Assembly (NCBI RefSeq): GCF_001513675.1
Contig: NZ_CP013859.1
Span: 435,081-499,080, forward strand
Direction of reading: 5' to 3'
DNA: 64,000 nt
Source: Microbacterium sp. XT11
GTDB taxonomy: Bacteria > Actinomycetota > Actinomycetes > Actinomycetales > Microbacteriaceae
This document shows positions 42,922-50,997 of this stretch, in pieces; within the stretch, counting starts at the first letter, position 1, and every line of letters starts with the position of its first letter. The translations under genes and the position numbers were made by a program. A model generated the notes under the pieces. That model had not been told where the DNA came from, made no database searches, and saw nothing but the letters and a program-made list of their open reading frames with translations.

Positions 42922-44736
42922 ATGTCCCTCCTCCGCAGCGCGGCCGTGGTGGCCGCCTCCGTCGCCGCCGTCCTCGCGTCGGGATCGGCCGCCGTCGCCG
43001 GCGTGCACCCTGCGTCCGTCGAGACCGTGCCTGTCACGGTCGACAGCTCCAACCAGTCCGGCTGGTGGAACCCGTTGGCGGTCGTCGACGGCGTGACCTA
43101 CTTCGCCTACAACGTGCCGGGATCGGCATCCGACCGCCATCAGGTGCACCTGGGCGCGCGGGCCGCCGACGGCACGTGGACGTCGGGATGCCTGCGCACC
43201 GCCGACGGCGCATGCGCGGACTTCCTCGACGACAACGGCCACAACCAGCCCTCCATCGCGATCGACGGCGACGGCGTGATCCACGCGTTCGTGTCGATGC
43301 ACCACGAGGACTGGAACTACTTCCGTTCGGCCACGCCGGGCGACGTCACCTCGCTCGTCGACGTGTCGTCGGAGATGCCGGATGCCGGTGCCGCGATCTC
43401 CTATCCCGTCACCGCTCCCGGTGCCGACGGCGACGTCTGGCTCATGGTGCGGGTCGGCGCCGACGCGCAGGGACGCCGCGACGGCGTGCTCTACCACTAC
43501 GACCTCGCGTCGGAGACCTGGACGCGCGAGACCGTGATCGGCGCCGCGGTCGGCCACTCCTTCTACCCCGACGACCTGGAGGTCGATGCCACCGGTCTCG
43601 TGCACGTGCTGTGGGAGTGGGGTCCGTGGCCGGCCGACCCGTACCGCCACCTCGGCTCGTACGCCGTCTACGACCCGGCCGCGCACTCCTTCCGTGACGT
43701 GACGGGAGCCGCGCTCCCCACACCCGTCCGACCCGACACCCCCGGTGCCGTGGTGTGGCGCCCCTACGCTGAGGGCGAGGACATCGGCAGCGCCGTGCCC
43801 GCCGTGCAGACGGCGAAGATGTCGCTCCTCGACGGGCAGCTCCAGGGCATCGCCTATCGCTACGCGCCCGGCGCCGAGAACGACTTCGACCTGCTCTGGA
43901 CGACGTGGGACGGCTCGTCGTGGCAGACCGAGACCCTCGCCGACGCCTCGGCCCTCGGCGGCGGGGTCTCGACGATCGCGGCGCTCGACACCACCGCCGC
44001 CGGCTCGAAGACCCGCGTGTACGGCGTGATCGCCGTGCAGGACTGCGGCGTCGTGCGCAGCCAGGTCGTGATGTTCGAGTCGGCCGCCGGCCGCACCGGC
44101 TGGGCCGTCGAGGCCATCGGCGACGCCGTGATCGGTCAGCAGCGTCTGCGGGCCGCCACGACGGATGCCGGCACGGATGTGCTCTATCTCAGCGCTCCCG
44201 CGACGCCCGGAGGAGGCACGCTGCGCTACGCCGAGGTGCCGCGGTCGGGGCAGAAGCGCAGCGGAGGCTCGCTCACGGACATCGTCGCGGCGCTGCGCGG
44301 AGACTCCGGCGGCGTGAACCTCGCGCGCACCGGCACGGCCACGGCGTCGTCGCAGCTGCGCGCCGACACGGGTCCGGAGCGCGCGATCGACGGCGGCTGC
44401 ACCGATGCGAGCCGCTGGATCTCGGCGGCATCCGACACCCAGCCGACGATCACGGTGGAGTGGGATGCCGCGGCTCCCCTCGACGTCGTGCGCGTGCGCA
44501 GCGGCTACTCGGTCGGCCCGGTGGAGTCGTCGGTGCTGCGCGACTTCAGCGTGCAGCTGCGCACCGCGTCGGGCTGGGTCACGATCGGCACGTATGACGA
44601 CAACATCCTCCCGACGGTCGTCGCCGATGCGCAGGGGCTCTCGGCGGATGCCGTGCGCCTGCTCATCACCGACCCCTCGGCGTCGGCCACCGACGTCGCC
44701 CGCGTGTACGAGATCGAAGCGATCGCGGCACCCTGA
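42922..44736 (+). CDS. Secreted BNR-type beta-propeller protein, candidate polysaccharide lyase or glycosidase
   Basis: 604 residues with a Sec signal peptide (LLRSAAVVAASVAAVLASGSAAVAG). Residues about 35-430 form repeated beta-propeller blades of the BNR_4 type, including DNGHNQPSIAIDGDGVIH and VSMHHEDWNYFRS with candidate catalytic His/Asn/Tyr residues. Seven-bladed propellers of this kind occur in ulvan and rhamnose-glucuronate lyases (PL24/PL25 and relatives). The last 140 residues are an F5/8 type C-like carbohydrate-binding domain (NLARTGTATASSQL). It is 9 bases after the binding protein gene. Lyase activity is inferred from fold only. Confidence 0.68.
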   Translation: MSLLRSAAVVAASVAAVLASGSAAVAGVHPASVETVPVTVDSSNQSGWWNPLAVVDGVTYFAYNVPGSASDRHQVHLGARAADGTWTSGCLRTADGACADFLDDNGHNQPSIAIDGDGVIHAFVSMHHEDWNYFRSATPGDVTSLVDVSSEMPDAGAAISYPVTAPGADGDVWLMVRVGADAQGRRDGVLYHYDLASETWTRETVIGAAVGHSFYPDDLEVDATGLVHVLWEWGPWPADPYRHLGSYAVYDPAAHSFRDVTGAALPTPVRPDTPGAVVWRPYAEGEDIGSAVPAVQTAKMSLLDGQLQGIAYRYAPGAENDFDLLWTTWDGSSWQTETLADASALGGGVSTIAALDTTAAGSKTRVYGVIAVQDCGVVRSQVVMFESAAGRTGWAVEAIGDAVIGQQRLRAATTDAGTDVLYLSAPATPGGGTLRYAEVPRSGQKRSGGSLTDIVAALRGDSGGVNLARTGTATASSQLRADTGPERAIDGGCTDASRWISAASDTQPTITVEWDAAAPLDVVRVRSGYSVGPVESSVLRDFSVQLRTASGWVTIGTYDDNILPTVVADAQGLSADAVRLLITDPSASATDVARVYEIEAIAAP

Positions 44737-44781
44737 CCCGCCCCGCACACACCCCCGCACCCGCCCTCTGAAAGGAATCCC

Positions 44782-47034
44782 ATGCGCACCCAGACCGTCG
44801 AAGCCGACATCATCGTCGTCGGCGGCGGCCTCGCCGGAGTGAGCGCGGCCGTCGCCGCGGCTCGCCTCGGCCGACGTACCGTGCTGATCAACAACCGGCC
44901 GGTGCTGGGTGGCAACTCCTCCTCGGAGGTGCGGGTGTGGGTGTGCGGGGCGACCGCCCACGGCAACCAGCGGTGGGCGCGCGAGACCGGCATCATCGGC
45001 GAGATGTACCGCGAGAACCAGTTCCGCAACCCCGAGGGCAACCCGGTGTACTGGGACGACGTCGTGCTCGACACGGTGCGCCGCGAACCGAACCTCACGC
45101 TGTTCCTCAACACCGAGGTGCTCGAGGCCGAGGCCACCGGACCCGACGACGCTCGCCGCGTGCTCTCCGTGACCGGCTGGACGATGGGCTCCGAGATCCG
45201 CACGGTGTTCCGCGCGCCGCTGTTCCTCGACTGCACCGGCGACGGCCTCATCGGCCGGCTGGTGGGCGCCCGGCACCGGCTGGGCAAGGAGAGCCGTGCG
45301 GAGTTCGGCGAGGAGTGGGCGCCGGAGCAGCCGGTGCGCGAGTTCCTCGGGTCGACGCTGCTGTTCTACACGAAGGACATCGGGCGCCCCGTGAAGTACG
45401 TGGCTCCGGAGAGCGCGAAGGACATCTCCACCACCCCCATCCCCGCGACGCGCATCATCCGCAGCGGCGACAGCGGCGCGCACTACTGGTGGATCGAATG
45501 GGGCGGGCAGCTCGACATCGTCGACGACAACGAGCGCATCCGCGACGAGCTGCGCTCGGTCATCCTCGGCATCTGGGACCACATCAAGAACTCCGGCGAG
45601 TTCGACGCCGACAACCTGACCCTCGAGTGGATCGGCAACCTCCCCGGCAAGCGCGAGTACCGCCGGTTCATCGGCGACTACACGCTGCGGCAGCAGGACG
45701 TGCTCGAGCAGACCGCCTTCGACGACGGCGTGGCGTTCGGGGGCTGGTCGATCGACCTGCATCCGGCCGAGGGCATGTACGCGACGGGCGCCGGCGCCGT
45801 GCAGCGGTTCTCCGATGGGCTCTTCGAGATCCCGTACCGTTCGCTGTACTCCGCGAATGTCGAGAACCTGCTCATGGCCGGGCGCAACGTCTCGGCCACC
45901 CACATCGCCTTCGGCGCCGCGCGCGTCATGGCCACGTGCGCCGCGATGGGCGAGGCGGCCGGCACCGCGGCGGCGCTGTGCCTCGAGCACGACGTCACGC
46001 CTCGCGGCCTGTATGAGCAGCACAGGGAGGACCTGCGTCAGACGCTGCTGCGCGCCGACGCCTCGCTCATCGGCGTCGCCAACGCCGACCCCGCCGATCT
46101 CGCCCGCGGAGCGACGGCGACCGCATCGAGCACGCTGCGCACGATCGAAGCGCCCGAGGGGGATGCCGAGCCGCTCCCGCTCGTCGACGACCTCGGCATC
46201 GTCGTCCCCGTGCATCCGCGCCTCGACACCGTCGACCTGCTGGTGTCGGCGGATCAGCCCACCACGCTCACGGTGGAGACGTGGTCGACCGGCCTGCGGC
46301 AGAACGTCGTGCCGCAGCACCTCGAGCACACGACGACGGTCGAGGTGCCGGCCGGCGAGCGCGTGTGGGTGCAGGCCGGCACGCGGTTCGCACCCGGTGA
46401 GCCGCAGAACGCCGTCGTGGTGGTGCGCGCCAACCCGCTCGTGCGCGTGCACACGACGACACCGCTGCCCCCGGGCGTGCTGACGCTCGTTCACCGCGTC
46501 GACAACGACGACCGCAACGTCGAGGTCGACCGCGACGGACTGCTCGTGCAGTGGCCGACGAAGCCGCTGCGCGGCAAGACCCTCGTCTTCCGCGCACAGC
46601 CGGAATCGGAGGCGCTGGCTCCCGAACGAGCGACCGGAGGGTACAACCGCCCCTACGGCGGCCCGAACATGTGGGCCTCCGACCCGTCGGCCGACGGCGA
46701 GCAGTGGCTCCGCCTCGACTGGGAGCGCCCCGTCACGGCATCCGAGGTGCGGCTCGTGTTCGACGACGACGTCGACATCGAGCTGAACACGCTGCATCAC
46801 CACCGCACGCCCGACGAGGTGATGCCGACCCTCGCGCGGGATTACCGCGTCGAGGTGCTGCCGGTCGGCTCCGCGTCGTGGCGCACCGTCGCCGAGGTGC
46901 GCGACAACCGCCACCGCCTGCGCGTGCACGCCCTGCCGGCCGAGTCGGGCGCGTTCACCGCCGCTCGCGTCGTCATCGAGCGCACGAACGGAGCGCGCGA
47001 GGCGCGCGTCGTCGCGTTCCGGGTGCAATCGTGA
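44782..47034 (+). CDS. FAD-dependent oxidoreductase with C-terminal beta domain
   Basis: 750 residues. The dinucleotide motif GGGLAG is at residues 14-19 in VVGGGLAGVSAAVAAARLG and a second FAD contact is LLMAGRNVSATHIAFG; this is the FAD_oxidored family often found in polysaccharide-degradation loci. Residues about 440-750 are beta-rich, ending in a jelly-roll like F5/8 type C domains (WASDPSADGEQWLRLDW). No signal peptide is seen, so it is probably cytoplasmic. Substrate unknown; oxidation or water addition on a glycan fragment has been suggested for relatives. A GAAAGGAA ribosome site precedes the ATG. Confidence 0.78.
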   Translation: MRTQTVEADIIVVGGGLAGVSAAVAAARLGRRTVLINNRPVLGGNSSSEVRVWVCGATAHGNQRWARETGIIGEMYRENQFRNPEGNPVYWDDVVLDTVRREPNLTLFLNTEVLEAEATGPDDARRVLSVTGWTMGSEIRTVFRAPLFLDCTGDGLIGRLVGARHRLGKESRAEFGEEWAPEQPVREFLGSTLLFYTKDIGRPVKYVAPESAKDISTTPIPATRIIRSGDSGAHYWWIEWGGQLDIVDDNERIRDELRSVILGIWDHIKNSGEFDADNLTLEWIGNLPGKREYRRFIGDYTLRQQDVLEQTAFDDGVAFGGWSIDLHPAEGMYATGAGAVQRFSDGLFEIPYRSLYSANVENLLMAGRNVSATHIAFGAARVMATCAAMGEAAGTAAALCLEHDVTPRGLYEQHREDLRQTLLRADASLIGVANADPADLARGATATASSTLRTIEAPEGDAEPLPLVDDLGIVVPVHPRLDTVDLLVSADQPTTLTVETWSTGLRQNVVPQHLEHTTTVEVPAGERVWVQAGTRFAPGEPQNAVVVVRANPLVRVHTTTPLPPGVLTLVHRVDNDDRNVEVDRDGLLVQWPTKPLRGKTLVFRAQPESEALAPERATGGYNRPYGGPNMWASDPSADGEQWLRLDWERPVTASEVRLVFDDDVDIELNTLHHHRTPDEVMPTLARDYRVEVLPVGSASWRTVAEVRDNRHRLRVHALPAESGAFTAARVVIERTNGAREARVVAFRVQS

Positions 47035-47102
47035 CCGAGGGCGCTAACGTGAAGGGCATCCGCCGCACCGCCGGCGATCGTCGTTCTTCCAGGAGGCCGC
47101 AG

Positions 47103-47990
47103 GTGACCACCGCGTCGACAGGCCGTGCCGTGCCCGTCGCGCGGGCGACCCGCACCGGACTCATCGCGCTCGCCGTGCCGCACCTCGAAGAGCCCTACTT
47201 CGCCGAACTGGGCTCGCGACTCGTGCGCGGGGCCGACGACCGGGGCCTCGCCGTGCTCATCGTGCAGACCGAGGGCGACCACGCGCGCGAGATCGACGTC
47301 GCCAACGGGGTGGGGCTGCCCCCGATCGACGGACTCATCCACATCCCCCGCTCGCTCACCGTCGCCGACCTCACCCGGCGCACGTCGCCGGGTCCGCTCG
47401 TGCTCCTCGGCGAGCACATCCAGGTGAGCCCCTTCACCCACATCACGATCGACAACAGGGCGGCGGCCCGCACCGCCACAGAGCACCTGCTGTCGGTCGG
47501 ATGCCGCCGCATCGCGTTCGTCGGCCGCCGTGACTCGCGCCCCTCCGATGCCGCCGACCGCCGCCATGCGGGCTACGTCGAAGCCCTCGAGGCCGCTCGT
47601 CTGCCCGTCGACCGGTCGCTGACGGCGCAGGTCGACGCGTTCAGCGCCGAGGAGGGCCACCGCGCCACCGCGGCGATCGCGGCATCCGCTGCCGACGTCG
47701 ACGGCGTCGTGTGCTCGAACGACTCGCTCGCCCTCGGCGCGCTCGCCGCCCTGCACGCGGCGGGACGCCGGGTCCCGGATGACGTGGCAGTGATCGGCAT
47801 CGACGACATCCGCGCGTCACGCTTCGCCGTGCCGGCTCTGAGCACGATCGCCCCCGACCACGACCGGCTCGTGGATGCCGCGTTCACCGAGCTGGAGCGG
47901 CAGCTCACCTCGCCGCCCGGCGCCGACCTGCCCGTGCGGCACGTGACCGTGGGCGCACGACTCGTGCCGCGCGCGAGCACGGCGCGGTGA
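47103..47990 (+). CDS. LacI-type effector-binding protein without DNA-binding domain
   Basis: 295 residues with the complete periplasmic-binding-like core of LacI regulators: RTGLIALAVPHLEEPYFAEL at the start (read in parts TGLIALAVP and EEPYFAEL), HITIDNRAAARTATEHLL, RRIAFVGRR, and VAVIGIDDIRASRF. The usual 55-residue helix-turn-helix before this core is missing. GTG 47103 has a perfect AGGAGG seven bases upstream; earlier in-frame GTG codons (47031, 47049) would add only 18-24 basic residues and no HTH. It may sense a sugar and partner another regulator, or be a decayed repressor. No signal peptide is present. Confidence 0.75.
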   Translation: MTTASTGRAVPVARATRTGLIALAVPHLEEPYFAELGSRLVRGADDRGLAVLIVQTEGDHAREIDVANGVGLPPIDGLIHIPRSLTVADLTRRTSPGPLVLLGEHIQVSPFTHITIDNRAAARTATEHLLSVGCRRIAFVGRRDSRPSDAADRRHAGYVEALEAARLPVDRSLTAQVDAFSAEEGHRATAAIAASAADVDGVVCSNDSLALGALAALHAAGRRVPDDVAVIGIDDIRASRFAVPALSTIAPDHDRLVDAAFTELERQLTSPPGADLPVRHVTVGARLVPRASTAR

Positions 47991-47995
47991 CGGCC

Positions 47996-48766
47996 TCAGT
48001 CGAGCGGCGCGATCTGCAGCGTCCCCACGTGCGCGGCGAGCTGCGTGCGGGCGTCGTCATCGAGGCCCTCGTCGGCGATCAGACGGTCGATGTCGCCGAG
48101 ATCGGCGACCGTGGTGAGGCCGACGACGCCCCAGCGGCTGTGATCGGCGAGCACGACCACCTCGCGCCCCGCCGCCATGAGCGCACGGTTCGTCTCGGCC
48201 TCGAGCAGGTTCATGGTGGTGATGCCGGCCTGCACGTCGAGGCCGTGCACGTCGAGGAACACGAGGTCGCAGTGCAGATGCTCGAGCGCCCGCACGGCGA
48301 CAGGACCGACGAGCGCGTCAGACGGCGTGCGCACCCCGCCCGTGAGCACGACGGTCTGCGTGTACGGCGCGTCGGCGCGCTCCGGCGGAGAGAACAGGTC
48401 CGAGACGGGAAGGGCGTTCGTGACCACCGTGAGCTCGGGCACCTGCACGAGCTCTCGCGCGAGGGCCAGCGCCGCGGGCCCTCCCGAGATGCCGATGGCC
48501 ATGCCCGGCTCGACCAGCGCGGCTGCGGCCTCTGCGATCGCGCGGCGCTCAGGGCTCACGACCGGCGCAGCCACGGTGCGCGCGGCGCTGCGCATGCGCA
48601 CGCCTCCTCGCACGCGCTCGACCACGCCCTCGTCGGCCAGCAGGTCGATGTCGCGGCGCACGGTCATCTCGCTCACGCGCAGCTGCGCCGCCAGGTCGGC
48701 GATCGACGCCGTGCCGTTCGCGCGGGTCAGCGCGAGGATCCGCTCGCGTCGCTCGGTGACCAGCAC
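47996..48766 (-). CDS. DeoR-family transcriptional regulator
   Basis: 256 residues from GTG 48766, which has AAGGAG five bases upstream. The N-terminal winged helix is classic (RRERILALTRANG, then LRVSEMTVRRDIDLLADEGVVERVRGG), followed by the DeoR C-terminal sensor domain with the phosphosugar-binding pattern EPGMAIGISGGPAALAL and the VVVLADHSRWG motif. It ends 5 bases from the LacI-like gene (convergent) and is divergent from the alpha/beta hydrolase. It may govern that hydrolase or the importer operon. Confidence 0.88.
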   Translation of the reverse strand: MLVTERRERILALTRANGTASIADLAAQLRVSEMTVRRDIDLLADEGVVERVRGGVRMRSAARTVAAPVVSPERRAIAEAAAALVEPGMAIGISGGPAALALARELVQVPELTVVTNALPVSDLFSPPERADAPYTQTVVLTGGVRTPSDALVGPVAVRALEHLHCDLVFLDVHGLDVQAGITTMNLLEAETNRALMAAGREVVVLADHSRWGVVGLTTVADLGDIDRLIADEGLDDDARTQLAAHVGTLQIAPLD

Positions 48767-48840
48767 GCGCTCTCCTTCCGGTGGAGCCTCCAGTCTGCCA
48801 CGCACCCCCGCCCCTGCCCCTCAGCCCGGACGCTCCCCTC

Positions 48841-48917
48841 ATGACCCGCCCTTCACACTTCGACACCTGGTTCCCCCGCGTATGACCTACCCTTCACCCT
48901 TCGACACCTGGTTCCCC
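48841..48917. repeat. 41-base tandem duplication over a translation start
   Basis: The first 36 bases of the hydrolase gene (from ATG 48882) occur once more exactly 41 bases upstream (from ATG 48841), differing at about three positions. Copy 1 codes for 14 residues, MTRPSHFDTWFPRV, and its TGA overlaps the ATG of copy 2. The gene therefore has an in-phase-broken ghost of its own start as a tiny upstream reading frame. Confidence 0.85.
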
Positions 48918-49868
48918 GACGCCGCGTTCGACGGCAGCTACGGACACACGCTCGCCTCGCTCCGGCGCGTGCCGCCGGTGCCGCCGTTCGACGGTTTCGA
49001 GAGCGGATGGCGCCGCTGGCGCGCCGAGGCCGCCCGCATCGACGTGGCCCCGGCGGTGCTGTCGTCGACCCGCAGCCGCGGCCGCGAGGTGTCGATCGTC
49101 GAGCACGCCGGCGCCGACGGCATCCGCCTTCGGTCATGGGTGGTGTCGCCCGAGGAGGGACGGCGAGCCCGGGTCGGCGTCGTGCACGGGCACGGGTACG
49201 GAGGCCGCGACGCCGTCGACCTCGCACGCGTCCCCGCGGACGCGGCTGCGATCTTCCCCGTCGCGCGCGGGCTCGGCGCGCTGAACGCGGGTGTCGGCGC
49301 GCCGGAGCCGAAGTCGGAGCACGTCGTGGCCGGACTCGCCGATCCCGAAACCGCGGTGATCGGGCTGTGCGCGCGCGACCTGTGGCTCGCGGCGGACGCG
49401 CTCACGCGGCTGGTCGGCGAGCTTCCGCTGTACTACGTGGGCGAGAGCTTCGGCGGAGGCGTGGGCGCGCTCGCCGTGCCGTGGGACGACCGGTACGTCG
49501 GCGCGACGCTCATCGTGCCCAGCTTCGGGCAGTATGACGAGCGGCTCGCCGTCGAGTGCCTCGGCAGCGGCGAGGACGTGCGGCGCCACGTGGCAGCGCA
49601 TCCCGAGGCGCGCGAAGTGCTGCGGTGGATCGACGCGTCGACGAGCCTGCAGTTCGCCGACGTGCCGGTGCGCGTCGAGGCCGCCCTGTGGGACCAGTCC
49701 GTGCCGCCGCAGGGGCAGTTCGCCGTGGCATCCGCCGCACGGATGCTCGAACCCGAAGTGCTGCCCGCAGGCCACGCCGAGTATCCGGGGTGGGAGGACG
49801 TCACGGCGCGCGCCGTCGCCGGCGGCCTCGCCCACCTCGACCGGTGCCTGGCGTCGCGGGGCGACTGA
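48882..49868 (+). CDS. Alpha/beta hydrolase, acetyl-xylan-esterase-like
   Basis: 328 residues. The fold is alpha/beta hydrolase with VVHGHGYGG as the oxyanion segment and the nucleophile Ser 189 in YVGESFGGG; the family Asp and His are likely near VPVRVEAALWDQSVPP and PAGHAEYPGWE. The overall pattern follows the AXE1/cephalosporin-C deacetylase group, which removes acetyl groups from sugars. No signal peptide. The start has no good ribosome site, and a duplicated start region precedes it, so translation may rely on coupling to a 14-codon upstream frame. Confidence 0.78.
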   Translation: MTYPSPFDTWFPDAAFDGSYGHTLASLRRVPPVPPFDGFESGWRRWRAEAARIDVAPAVLSSTRSRGREVSIVEHAGADGIRLRSWVVSPEEGRRARVGVVHGHGYGGRDAVDLARVPADAAAIFPVARGLGALNAGVGAPEPKSEHVVAGLADPETAVIGLCARDLWLAADALTRLVGELPLYYVGESFGGGVGALAVPWDDRYVGATLIVPSFGQYDERLAVECLGSGEDVRRHVAAHPEAREVLRWIDASTSLQFADVPVRVEAALWDQSVPPQGQFAVASAARMLEPEVLPAGHAEYPGWEDVTARAVAGGLAHLDRCLASRGD

Positions 49869-49919
49869 GCAGACTCAGCCGGGTTCGGCAGACTCAGCAG
49901 ACTCAGCCGCTCAGCCGAC

Positions 49920-50282
49920 TCAGCCGCCGACGACGCCCTCGAAGAGCCCGATGTGGTTGCCGTCGGGATCGACGATGACCGCCCACCAGCTGGTGTCAGT
50001 GATCTGCTGCTTGGGCTGTGCGACGCTCGCTCCGGCATCCTGCGCTCGCGCGATCGTCTCGTCGATGGAGTCGACCTCGACGTACGACCGCGGTTGCGTG
50101 AACCCTTCGCCGCGCGGGGCCAGCCCGCCGCCGGAGATGCCGTTGGGGGCCTGCCACATCGGGTAGCCCTCGAAGCCGGGGATCTCCGCGATCTGCCAGC
50201 CGAACAGCGTCGAATAGAACTCCGCCGCGGCCTTCATATCGCTCACCGGGATGTCGATGTGCGTGATGTCTCCGTGCGTCAT
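49920..50282 (-). CDS. VOC-family (glyoxalase/dioxygenase fold) protein
   Basis: 120 residues from the ATG at 50282 (AAGGA upstream). The beta-alpha-beta-beta-beta repeats of the vicinal-oxygen-chelate fold are visible: HIDIPVSDMKAAAEFYSTLFGW opening (short form DMKAAAEFYSTLFGW) and VDPDGNHIGLFE closing. One metal ligand position (His of HIDI) and Glu of GLFE are kept. Relatives bind small electrophiles or antibiotics; no role in fucose metabolism is apparent. It ends near short AGACTCAGC repeats (49871-49907) facing the hydrolase gene. Confidence 0.82.
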   Translation of the reverse strand: MTHGDITHIDIPVSDMKAAAEFYSTLFGWQIAEIPGFEGYPMWQAPNGISGGGLAPRGEGFTQPRSYVEVDSIDETIARAQDAGASVAQPKQQITDTSWWAVIVDPDGNHIGLFEGVVGG

Positions 50283-50364
50283 GATCGTCCTTCCGCTCGT
50301 GTGGACGGGGCAAGTCTGCGCGCACCGGGTGCGCACTGCAAGGGGTTGCGCAGAGCCCGGTAGT

Positions 50365-50451
50365 GTGGCGCGGCTCATGCGCGCCGGCTCAGGCTGCGCG
50401 GCGGGGCGGCCGCTCACGTGGCGCGGCTCATGCGCGCCGGCTCAGGCTGCG
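50365..50451. repeat. 34-base direct repeat at the 3' end of fucU
   Basis: GTGGCGCGGCTCATGCGCGC and the next 14 bases occur at 50365-50398 and again at 50418-50451. The second copy covers the last codons and stop of the mutarotase gene, so a fragment of the gene end has been duplicated just beyond it. Confidence 0.85.
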
Positions 50452-50861
50452 GTGCGGCCGACGACGCCCTTCCGCAGCAGGGCGTTGCCGTAGGTGCGGG
50501 TCTCCCCGGTGCGCACGAGCAGGTAGGCGCCGCGCGCGATGTCGTAGTACGCGAACCGGTCGATGAAGCGCGTCGTCTCGAGCTCGGTGCCAGCCGCGGC
50601 CATGAGCTCGCGCTGCACGTCGAGCACCGCGCCGTCGGCTGACGTCATGAGGTCGATGCCGGGCGCGTCGTCGAGTGGCAGCACGGTGCGGATGGCGGCG
50701 ACGACCTCGGGCGTGGTGGTGCCGGGCAGGTCGATGACCCTCGAGCCGAGCGCCCACGCCGGGAAGTGGGCGTCGGCGACGACGACGGCGTCGCTGTGTC
50801 CCATGCGGTCGAGGTGCAGCAGCAGCTCGCCCGTGAGCAGCGGGTGGATTCCTTCCAGCAC
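50442..50861 (-). CDS. fucU: L-fucose mutarotase
   Basis: 139 residues from GTG 50861, which follows AAGGAGAGAAA. The opening LEGIHPLLTGELLLHLDRMGHSD (key part RMGHSD, catalytic His and Asp) and the ADAHFPAW motif are those of FucU rather than RbsD. It converts alpha- and beta-L-fucose for the dehydrogenase step. It is the last fucose gene of the minus-strand fucD operon; a 69-base hairpin repeat separates it from the dehydrogenase gene. An ATG further upstream would start inside that repeat. Confidence 0.88.
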   Translation of the reverse strand: MLEGIHPLLTGELLLHLDRMGHSDAVVVADAHFPAWALGSRVIDLPGTTTPEVVAAIRTVLPLDDAPGIDLMTSADGAVLDVQRELMAAAGTELETTRFIDRFAYYDIARGAYLLVRTGETRTYGNALLRKGVVGRTAA

Positions 50862-50895
50862 TTTCTCTCTCCTTATCGTCGTATCGCCGCCCCCT

Positions 50896-50964
50896 CCTCG
50901 CTCAGGTATGAGTTGTGGTCGGTTTTCGGGGGATTTTCCGACCACAACTCATACCTGAGCGAGG
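50896..50964. repeat. Long hairpin repeat, copy 1
   Basis: Two perfectly complementary 27-base arms (50896-50922 and 50938-50964) flank a 15-base centre. The arm core GGTATGAGTTGTGGTCGG recurs at 55057 and 56205 in the same orientation and with the same 15-base centre length. It lies between the L-fucose dehydrogenase and fucU genes of one operon. Confidence 0.92.
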
Positions 50965-50997
50965 TGGGGTGGGTGGGGTGCGGGGGCGGGGCGGGGG

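Noticed and set aside
42658..47028. 1456-codon minus-strand frame opposite the BNR and FAD genes
   Set aside because: It spans two genes and their gap with no domain content; the GC bias at third positions fits the plus-strand genes.
46551..47102. Long N-terminal extension of the LacI-like protein that could have held an HTH
   Set aside because: The extra sequence overlaps the FAD oxidoreductase gene, is low-complexity Arg-rich and contains no helix-turn-helix pattern.
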